From JAKVKY01 sp964293585 (GTDB lineage: Bacteria; Bacillota; Negativicutes; Acidaminococcales; Acidaminococcaceae): DNA of 19,534 nucleotides. Within the stretch, counting starts at the first letter, position 1; each line of letters begins with the position of its first letter. The position numbers and the translations under genes were made by a program. The stretch spans positions 1 to 19,534 of the forward strand of contig CAXYYS010000036.1 of the NCBI GenBank assembly GCA_964293585.1, read 5' to 3'. Of this stretch, positions 14,461 through 19,534 are shown piece after piece. A model generated the notes under the pieces. The model ran no database searches and was not told where the DNA came from. It saw only the letters and a list, made by a program, of their open reading frames with translations.

Positions 14461-15378
14461 ATGAAGATAGCAGTAATTGGTTCCACCATGATGGACGTGG
14501 TTTCTTATACGGATAAGATTCCGGCGGCGGGCGAAACCCGGACCGCTACAGATTTTCATACGGCCTGCGGCGGCAAGGGTGCCAATCAGGCGGTGGCCGC
14601 CGGTAAACTGGGCGCCGATGTGTTAATGGTAACCTGCGTAGGCGACGACATGTTCGGCCGCCGGGCGCTGGAAAATTTTACCGAGCACCATGTGGACCCC
14701 AGGCAGGTACGGGTGGCCGCTGGTGTTCCTAACGGCGTGGCGACAATCCTGGTGGAAGCCAGTTCCCAGAACCGTATTTTAATTTGCAAGGGTGCTAACG
14801 ACCATCTGACGCCGGACTCTATTAAGGAAGCGGCTGCGGATCTGGAAAAGTGCGGTTTGTTCGTGCTGCAGCTGGAAGTTCCTCTGCCTACAGTCTATGC
14901 CGCCATTGATTTTGCCGTGGCGCATAAGATTAAAGTTTTACTAAATCCGGCGCCGGCTACGCAAGAGCTGGACCTGCAAAAAGTTTGCGAATGTGATTTC
15001 TTTGTGCCCAACGAAACGGAGCTGTCCATTTTGACCGGACTGCCCACGGGTACGATCCCGGAAATTAAAACTGCTGCGGCCAAATTACTGGACCACGGTC
15101 TGAAAAATATCATCGTCACCATGGGTGACAAGGGCAGTTTGTGGCTGAGCCAGGATACGGAAAAATTAGTGCCCACCCTGAAAGTTAAAGCTGTGGACAC
15201 CACCGGCGCCGGCGATGCGTTTATCGGCTGCTTTGTGGAACATTACGCCCGCACGGGGGATGTAGCAGCTTCCATGGAACGGGCGTCCAAGTATGCGGCT
15301 CTCAGCGTAACGAAAAAAGGGACCCAGGATTCGTATGCGGAGAAAAAAGAGTTCGAGGAGTTCCTTGAGAAGCACTAA
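14461..15378 (+). CDS. rbsK: Ribokinase (PfkB family)
   Basis: This 305-residue protein is a full-length ribokinase-type PfkB kinase. GGKGANQAVAAGKLG (from residue 37) is the N-terminal sugar motif, and DTTGAGDAF (246-254) is the C-terminal motif with catalytic base D252. It should phosphorylate ribose or a close pentose at O5 with ATP in the cytoplasm. GGAGGT lies 6 nt before ATG 14461. It is the last gene of the operon and follows the regulator by 103 nt. Because the operon also has an FGGY kinase, the system holds two different sugar kinases; one may serve ribose and the other the isomerised ketose. Confidence 0.93.
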   Translation: MKIAVIGSTMMDVVSYTDKIPAAGETRTATDFHTACGGKGANQAVAAGKLGADVLMVTCVGDDMFGRRALENFTEHHVDPRQVRVAAGVPNGVATILVEASSQNRILICKGANDHLTPDSIKEAAADLEKCGLFVLQLEVPLPTVYAAIDFAVAHKIKVLLNPAPATQELDLQKVCECDFFVPNETELSILTGLPTGTIPEIKTAAAKLLDHGLKNIIVTMGDKGSLWLSQDTEKLVPTLKVKAVDTTGAGDAFIGCFVEHYARTGDVAASMERASKYAALSVTKKGTQDSYAEKKEFEEFLEKH

Positions 15379-15387
15379 AAGAGTAGT

Positions 15388-15599
15388 CCCGAACCGGCAT
15401 GCTTTTATATCCACCGTGGCCTAGGCAAAAAAAGAACGGGGCAACACGTCAGGGCGCCATGCAAAACCGGCATGGCTTCCACGCGGTGCCCGGGTCGGCG
15501 GAGCCCCCCCGGCCGCCCGCCGGGGTATTGATTCCCTTGGGGTTGCCCCGGTCCTTTAAGGACAGGACATGCAGATGGATAAAAGTATGCCGGTCCGGG
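15388..15599 (+). ncRNA. Unassigned highly structured element (rod-like RNA candidate)
   Basis: The 212-nt stretch folds on itself over its whole length. The outer arm 15388-15413 pairs with 15576-15599 in about 22 bp (core CCGGCAT and CTTTTAT with CCA). A second helix CGGGGCAAC (15434-15442) pairs with GTTGCCCCG (15542-15550). Inside are hairpins GCCATGC/GCATGGC and CCCCGGC/GCCGGGG. The loop between the two long helices has a self-complementary GTCCTTTAAGGAC (15551-15563). The rod shape with a central bubble is reminiscent of 6S RNA, but I cannot match the sequence and see no strong promoter. It could instead be a repeat element with terminal inverted repeats. Strand is unproven. Confidence 0.4.
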
Positions 15600-15619
15600 C
15601 ATTTCTGTTCTTAGTAAAT

Positions 15620-15655
15620 TTTAAAGGCCATCAGAAATTTTCTGATGGCCTTTTG
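15620..15655. terminator. Bidirectional terminator between rbsK and the TrpB2 gene
   Basis: AAAGGCCATCAGAA and TTCTGATGGCCTTT form a near-perfect stem of about 14 bp with A-run and T-run on either side. It can end both the plus-strand sugar operon and the minus-strand gene ending at 15669. Confidence 0.92.
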
Positions 15656-15668
15656 TAATACTTGTTTA

Positions 15669-17048
15669 TTATTGGATGCCGGGAATCTTAGGCAGCTTGT
15701 CGATGCTGACTTTGAGATCCTCATCCGTGGGAATGAAGTCGCTCATGGTGCCGGCCTGGAAAGATTCGTAGGCGGTCATATCAAAGAAACCGGTGCCGGT
15801 GAGTCCGAAGAGGATGACGCCGCTCTGGCCTGCTTCTTTATATTTTTTAGCTTCTTCGATGGCGGTAAGAATGGCGTGAGCTGATTCCGGCGCGGGCAGG
15901 ATGCTTTCGTATTTAGCAAAAAGGGTGGCCGCTTCAAAAACCTTGGTCTGGGTGACGGAAGTGGCTTCCATGTAACCGTCGTGGTAAAGTTTGCTCAGGA
16001 TGGGGGACATGCCGTGGTAACGGAGTCCGCCGGCGTGAATGGGCGACGGGGTAAAAGTGCAGCCCAGGGTGTACATCTTGGCCATGGGCGTAATCTTGCC
16101 TGTATCGCAGAAGTCGTAAGCATATTTGCCCCGGGTCAGGGATGGGCAGGAAGCAGGTTCCACGGCTACCAGACGCGGATTAGTTTTGCCGGCAATCTTA
16201 TCTTTGGCAAAAGGCGCCAGCAGACCGCCCAGGTTGGAACCGCCACCGGCACAGCCGATGACTACGTCCGGATATTCACCTAAAATTTCCATAGCTTTGG
16301 CACTTTCCAGACCGATGATGGACTGATGGAGCAGTACCTGATTTAAAACGGAACCCAAAACGTATTTTACATTGTCGCTGGTAACGGCGCGTTCTACGGC
16401 TTCGGAAATCGCACAACCCAAACTGCCGGGATTGTCAGGATTTTCGGCCAGGATTTTGCGGCCGGCGTTGGTTGTGTTGCTGGGGCTGGCGATAACTTCG
16501 GCACCAAAGGTGTGCATGATAGCTTTGCGGAAAGGTTTTTGGTTATAGCTGGCCTTAACCATAAAGACGGTGACAGGCAGACCGAAGAAAGCACAGGCTT
16601 CGGACAAAGCAGTTCCCCACTGGCCGGCGCCGGTTTCTGTGGTCACGCCATTTAGACCCTGCTCTTTGGCATAATAAGCCTGGGCGATGGCGCTGTTCAG
16701 TTTATGGCTGCCGCTGGTGTTGTTGCCTTCAAACTTGTAGTAGATGCGGGCCGGGGTGCCTAAAGCTTTTTCCAGATTGTAGGCACGGCACAGGGGGGAC
16801 GGACGGTAATTTTTGTACAGGTCCAGAATTTCCCCGGGGATATCCACGTAGCGGGTGGTGTTATCCAGTTCCTGATGGGCCAGTTTTTCACAGAATACAG
16901 GATATAAATCTTGTTCCTGCACAGGCTTGCCAGTGGCAGGATTCAGCATGGGATCCGGCAGTTCTTTCATGTCGGCCCGCAGGTTATACCAAGCGGTGGG
17001 CATCTGGTCTTCAGTTAAATACAGTCTGTGGGGAATCTTGTTAGTCAT
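15669..17048 (-). CDS. trpB: TrpB2-type tryptophan synthase beta chain (PLP-dependent)
   Basis: This 459-residue protein is longer than classical TrpB1 (about 400) and matches the TrpB2 group. The PLP lysine is K116 in NTSGSHKLNSA. ETGAGQWGTAL is the substrate carboxylate loop and CAGGGSNLGG holds the PLP phosphate. It condenses indole with serine to give tryptophan in the cytoplasm. TrpB2 proteins often occur without TrpA and are thought to salvage indole or work independently; no trpA or other trp gene is in this window. ATG 17048 follows AGGAGG. A tryptophan T-box leader controls it, which supports a real role in tryptophan supply. Confidence 0.93.
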   Translation of the reverse strand: MTNKIPHRLYLTEDQMPTAWYNLRADMKELPDPMLNPATGKPVQEQDLYPVFCEKLAHQELDNTTRYVDIPGEILDLYKNYRPSPLCRAYNLEKALGTPARIYYKFEGNNTSGSHKLNSAIAQAYYAKEQGLNGVTTETGAGQWGTALSEACAFFGLPVTVFMVKASYNQKPFRKAIMHTFGAEVIASPSNTTNAGRKILAENPDNPGSLGCAISEAVERAVTSDNVKYVLGSVLNQVLLHQSIIGLESAKAMEILGEYPDVVIGCAGGGSNLGGLLAPFAKDKIAGKTNPRLVAVEPASCPSLTRGKYAYDFCDTGKITPMAKMYTLGCTFTPSPIHAGGLRYHGMSPILSKLYHDGYMEATSVTQTKVFEAATLFAKYESILPAPESAHAILTAIEEAKKYKEAGQSGVILFGLTGTGFFDMTAYESFQAGTMSDFIPTDEDLKVSIDKLPKIPGIQ

Positions 17049-17120
17049 GATAGTTGCCTCCTAAATTTTTTGGAGCTTGCCAGGTCCGCATGCCTCGCCC
17101 GCTTTTGGCCGGGAGGGCAA

Positions 17121-17393
17121 TAAAAAAAGCCTTTGTCTCCTCTGAGACAAAAGCCTAAACTTCTGCGGTACCACTCATCTTTGACGCGGTTGCGTCCTCT
17201 TGTTCCGTATACGCTCTCATATACGCTCCCTTGTTAACGGGTGGAGTTCCCGTCGGGCACTACTTTAATTTCGTCCCGCCCTCGTAAGTCCATTCGGCAC
17301 AGGATTCCTGGCTGCCCTTGCACTGCTGGCAGCTCGCTTGGCAGGAACATTCTCTGCGTACTCTTCTTAGTCATGGGTTTGTGTATGAACTTT
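17121..17393 (-). promoter_or_regulatory. T-box leader, tryptophan-specific, before the TrpB2 gene
   Basis: On the minus strand the T-box sequence GAGTGGTACCGCAGAAG (17178-17162) is followed by a terminator: GGCTTTTGTCTC pairs with GAGACAAAGGC, then a T-run (17128-17121). Upstream is a long stem I region whose 3' side contains GAATGGACTTA. This places UGG plus a purine as the specifier codon. Uncharged tRNA-Trp should pair with UGG and with the T-box bulge and so favour antitermination. The specifier assignment rests on gene context and motif position, not a computed fold. Confidence 0.9.
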
Positions 17394-17399
17394 ACATTT

Positions 17400-17427
17400 A
17401 TTCTACAACAGAATTGGAATTTGTCAA
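17400..17427 (-). promoter_or_regulatory. Promoter of the T-box/TrpB2 transcript
   Basis: On the minus strand TTGACA (17427-17422) and TAGAAT (17405-17400) are 16 bp apart. Transcription would start near 17393, giving a leader of about 345 nt to the start codon. Confidence 0.82.
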
Positions 17428-17441
17428 GCACTTTACATACT

Positions 17442-17615
17442 GGATGGCAGAGTAACTCCCTGGCAACAGTCACTGAATGCTGTTTATGCCGCTACGCTCG
17501 TCTGCTTTCGCACATGTTTTGTTTCGCAAAACTTGGTGCTTCGCGACGCCTCGCTTAGCTGGCAAAACGACGCATTCAGATGCCAATTGTTGCTGCGGGA
17601 GCTACTCTGCCATCT
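17442..17615. repeat. Large imperfect hairpin element 1
   Basis: Nested arms can be traced across 174 bp: GATGGCAGAGTA (17443-17454) with TACTCTGCCATC (17603-17614), CTCCC with GGGAG, GCAACA with TGTTGC, TGAATGC (17474-17480) with GCATTCA (17572-17578), and GTTT/GCC with GGC/AAAC. The inner part holds GTTTTG-TTTCG-CAAAAC (17516-17532). It contains no convincing gene. A T-run follows at 17631-17637. Confidence 0.8.
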
Positions 17616-17656
17616 GTCGGCTAGAATACATTTTTTTAGCACGTAATTTACTAGAA

Positions 17657-17827
17657 AGGCTGGAGAGCAATCGGTGCGCGAATCGAAAGGATGCGTAGTT
17701 TTAGCAGGTTAGCGAAGCGTCGTGAGCATGAAGGCCCGGTCGCAGACCGGGAACAGCATGCGAGCAGCTGAGCTAACCACTAAAACAGCATCCTGTAGTA
17801 TTGAGCGCTAAGATTGCTCCCCAACCT
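17657..17827. repeat. Large imperfect hairpin element 2
   Basis: Another 171-bp nested inverted repeat. AGGCTGG plus GAGCAATC (17657-17672) pairs with GATTGCTC plus CCAACCT (17812-17827). Further in, AGGATGC pairs with GCATCCT, GTTTTAG with CTAAAAC, GGTTAGC with GCTAACC, GCATG with CATGC, and the tip is CCCGGTC-GCA-GACCGGG (17735-17751). It is 41 bp from element 1 and built the same way. I see no gene in it. Confidence 0.8.
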
Positions 17828-17870
17828 GTATAGTAATATTTGTAGTTATAAACGTTACCCTGTCCTTATC

Positions 17871-17898
17871 TTGACAAGCACCCAAAATTTGTTATAAT
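17871..17898 (+). promoter_or_regulatory. Promoter of the ZTP riboswitch/OFA transporter transcript
   Basis: Perfect TTGACA (17871-17876) and perfect TATAAT (17893-17898) with a 16-bp spacer. Start would be near 17905, just before the riboswitch. Confidence 0.9.
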
Positions 17899-17917
17899 AA
17901 ATCTATAAAACTTCATA

Positions 17918-18026
17918 GGCAGCGCGGAACTGACGGATTAAGTGGAAACAACCACGTGGACCGCGCAGCTGGTTTTACAAAGTCGACCGTCTGGGCAGAG
18001 AGTAGGCGCCCGGATGGCTTTTTTAT
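17918..18026 (+). promoter_or_regulatory. ZTP (pfl-type) riboswitch with terminator expression platform
   Basis: The aptamer has P1 GCGCGG/CCGCGC (17922-17927, 17961-17966), the conserved GGAACTGACGG side, and hairpin GTGG/CCAC (17942-17945, 17952-17955) followed by GTGGA. A linker leads to the hallmark CCGTCTGGGCA (17987-17997). This last segment also forms the 5' half of a terminator: it pairs with GCCCGGATGG (18008-18017) before CTTTTTTA. Known pfl RNAs sense ZMP/ZTP, which build up when 10-formyl-tetrahydrofolate is short, and switch genes on. Identification is by motif recognition. Confidence 0.88.
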
Positions 18027-18040
18027 TTCCCGGGAAAGGC

Positions 18041-18082
18041 CGCTCCCTTTTAGGTTCCTGCTTAGCGCAGGTAAAAGGAGCG
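18041..18082 (+). promoter_or_regulatory. Hairpin that sequesters the OFA transporter ribosome binding site
   Basis: CGCTCCCTTTTA (18041-18052) pairs with TAAAAGGAGCG (18072-18082), with one bulged C, and an inner CCTGC/GCAGG stem. The paired strand contains AAGGAG, the only good Shine-Dalgarno site for ATG 18089. Translation would therefore be limited unless the hairpin opens. Confidence 0.7.
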
Positions 18083-18088
18083 AGGACG

Positions 18089-19318
18089 ATGAAAAACAAA
18101 TGGCTGATTGCACTCTCCGCTGTAGGTATCCATATCTGCATCGGCAGCGTCTATGCCTGGAGTGTGCTGGTAAAACCGATCATGGCCCAGATGGGATTCA
18201 CGCTCAAGGAAACTACGTGGACTTTCTCTCTGGCAATTTTATTTTTAGGCTTGAGCGCCGGCTTTTTGGGCGGCTACGTAGAAAAATACGGCCCCCGCAA
18301 AAGTGGTTTAACTTCTACTTGTTTCTTCGGCCTGGGCATGTTTGGTACTGCCCTGGCGTTGTATCTGCATAGCCTGCCGCTGCTGTATCTTTTTTACGGA
18401 GTCATTGGTGGCATCGGCCTGGGTACCGGTTACATCACTCCGGTGTCCACGCTGGTTAAATATTTTCCCAACAACCGCGGTTTTGCCACGGGCCTGGCCA
18501 TCATGGGTTTTGGTTTTGCCAGTCTTATCGCCGGCCCGGTGATGCAGCTATTGGTAGCTCGTTTCGGTTTGGTGACGAACTTTATTATCCTGGGCTGCGT
18601 GTACATGTGCGTCATGGCCGCCAGCTCTTTGTACCTGGCGCCGCCGCCTAAGGAAATTGTGGCGGCTCAGCAGGCACAGGCAGTCAGCGCCGTCAATCCC
18701 AAACGCCAGTACCGGGCTATGGAAGCGTTAAAGACCTGGCAGTTCGGCAGCTTGTGGTGGGTGTTCTTTACCAATATTACCTGCGGTATCGCGCTTCTGG
18801 CTGTGGCTTCGCCTATGGCACAGGAAGTGGTAGGCATGACCCCGGTAGCCGCCGCATCTATGGTAGGTGTCATCGGTCTTATTAACGGGGCGGGCCGGAT
18901 TTTCTGGTCCACGGTCAGCGATTATATCGGCCGCCGCAACGTCTACATCGTCTTTTTCTTAATTGAAATTTTGGCTTTCTATACTTTGGCTACAACTGCT
19001 ACCGCCTTTTTGTTCCAGGCTCTGGTGCTGGTGATCATCAGCTGCTACGGCGGTGGTTTCTCCTGCATGCCGGCTTATCTGGCGGATTTGTTTGGCACCA
19101 AAGAGCTCAGCGCCATCCACGGTAAAATTTTAACGGCCTGGGGTCTGGCGGGTATCGCCGGTCCTTTGCTTCTGTCCTGGATTAAGGAAACCAGCGGCAG
19201 TTACACCACCACTTTGTACTTTTTCAGCGCCTGCTTTATCGTCAGCCTGGGCATCGCCATTTTCTTAAAATGGAAGACGGAGCCGAAGCTGGAAAGAGTG
19301 GTAGCGGAACAGGAATAA
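18089..19318 (+). CDS. OFA-family MFS transporter (oxalate/formate antiporter family)
   Basis: This 409-residue, 12-helix inner-membrane protein starts with the OFA pattern GIHICIGSVYAWSVL. Motif A is in the 2-3 loop (GYVEKYGPRKSGL), and its repeat is in the 8-9 loop (SDYIGRRN). A K-containing segment IHGKILTAWGLAG follows near the eleventh helix. The start is ATG 18089, 8 nt after AAGGAG; a longer open frame back to 17942 runs through the riboswitch and is not credible. Because a ZTP riboswitch controls it, formate uptake for 10-formyl-THF synthesis is the most attractive role. OFA members also carry oxalate, lactate, pyruvate and other small acids, so substrate is inference. Confidence 0.88.
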   Translation: MKNKWLIALSAVGIHICIGSVYAWSVLVKPIMAQMGFTLKETTWTFSLAILFLGLSAGFLGGYVEKYGPRKSGLTSTCFFGLGMFGTALALYLHSLPLLYLFYGVIGGIGLGTGYITPVSTLVKYFPNNRGFATGLAIMGFGFASLIAGPVMQLLVARFGLVTNFIILGCVYMCVMAASSLYLAPPPKEIVAAQQAQAVSAVNPKRQYRAMEALKTWQFGSLWWVFFTNITCGIALLAVASPMAQEVVGMTPVAAASMVGVIGLINGAGRIFWSTVSDYIGRRNVYIVFFLIEILAFYTLATTATAFLFQALVLVIISCYGGGFSCMPAYLADLFGTKELSAIHGKILTAWGLAGIAGPLLLSWIKETSGSYTTTLYFFSACFIVSLGIAIFLKWKTEPKLERVVAEQE

Positions 19319-19405
19319 AAACGCCGCGGCTAAAAGTTTGGCTACAGTCATAAATTTATGGTTGCCACAATTTTGAAACGTATAAAATTTTTAAGGCTAA
19401 ATTTG

Positions 19406-19440
19406 GAAGGGGTTCGCACTGAGACGAACCCTTTCTTTTT
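19406..19440 (+). terminator. Intrinsic terminator of the OFA transporter gene
   Basis: GAAGGGGTTCG pairs with CGAACCCTTTC with one G-U pair, followed by TTTTT. Between the stop codon and this site lies only a small CATAAATTTATG palindrome flanked by TGGC/GCCA. Confidence 0.88.
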
Positions 19441-19453
19441 AGTTTGCGTGTTT

Positions 19454-19481
19454 TTCACAATTATTATTAATTAGGTATGAT
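19454..19481 (+). promoter_or_regulatory. Possible promoter for a gene beyond the window
   Basis: TTCACA (19454-19459) and TATGAT (19476-19481) are 16 bp apart in AT-rich DNA. No start codon with a good ribosome binding site follows before the window ends. Confidence 0.4.
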
Positions 19482-19534
19482 CGTAAATTGTAGAATGAAA
19501 TTGAACACTAAAACTAAATAAAAAGATCCATAGG

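Noticed and set aside
15388..15599. Retron-type msr/msd RNA
   Set aside because: Closing inverted repeats are present, but there is no reverse transcriptase gene; the neighbours are ribokinase and TrpB2.
17241..17558. Plus-strand open frame across the T-box leader
   Set aside because: It is the complement of the T-box RNA and promoter and has no ribosome binding site.
17657..17827. Integron attC site
   Set aside because: The GTTAGC/GCTAAC arms do not fit the GTTRRRY/RYYYAAC core pattern and no integrase or cassette is nearby.
17942..18088. N-terminal extension of the OFA transporter frame by 49 codons
   Set aside because: It runs through the ZTP aptamer, terminator and RBS hairpin; the predicted peptide is not membrane-like, and ATG 18089 has the proper ribosome binding site and OFA N-terminus.
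1..19534. CRISPR array, prophage or insertion sequence
   Set aside because: No regularly spaced repeat-spacer pattern, transposase, integrase or phage gene is visible.

Overview
The window looks like chromosomal DNA of a Firmicutes-type bacterium. Strong AGGAGG ribosome binding sites, tRNAs with encoded CCA ends, a tryptophan T-box and a ZTP riboswitch that controls a terminator all point that way. GC is moderate. A Negativicutes (Acidaminococcus/Phascolarctobacterium-like) host is my best guess, but that is an impression from gene style and not a proof.

Layout. 1-176: tRNA-Gln and tRNA-Lys, closed by a terminator. 333-1529: an MFS transporter with its own extended -10 promoter. 1592-1676: tRNA-Leu with promoter and terminator. 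1794-3345: two minus-strand genes for exported proteins, a polysaccharide deacetylase and a small Q/N/R/P-rich repeat protein with a glycine-rich hydrophobic tail. 3399-3533: a short coding-like relic. 3565-15378: a long plus-strand sugar operon. 15388-15599: an unassigned, highly structured element. 15669-17393: a TrpB2-type tryptophan synthase beta chain on the minus strand behind a T-box leader. 17442-17827: two large imperfect hairpins in tandem. 17871-19440: a ZTP riboswitch, a second hairpin that covers the ribosome binding site, and an OFA-family MFS transporter. A possible promoter for a gene beyond the window follows.

The sugar operon is the centre of the window. Its order is: L-fucose-isomerase-family enzyme, transketolase N-half, transketolase C-half, FGGY kinase, sugar-binding lipoprotein, DUF2291 lipoprotein, ABC ATPase (RbsA type), permease (RbsC type), RbsD mutarotase, LacI-type regulator, ribokinase. 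The simplest reading is ABC uptake of a pentose-like aldose, ring opening or mutarotation by RbsD, isomerisation to a ketose, phosphorylation by the FGGY kinase, and two-carbon transfer by the split transketolase into the pentose phosphate pool. Ribokinase gives a second, ribose-type entry. The logic resembles the published D-apiose/apulose-4-phosphate transketolase route, but the true substrate cannot be read from the sequence.

The other main points of interest are regulatory: the ZTP riboswitch followed by an RBS-sequestering hairpin before a probable formate or carboxylate transporter, the rod-like element after rbsK, and the paired large hairpins between the T-box promoter and the ZTP riboswitch.
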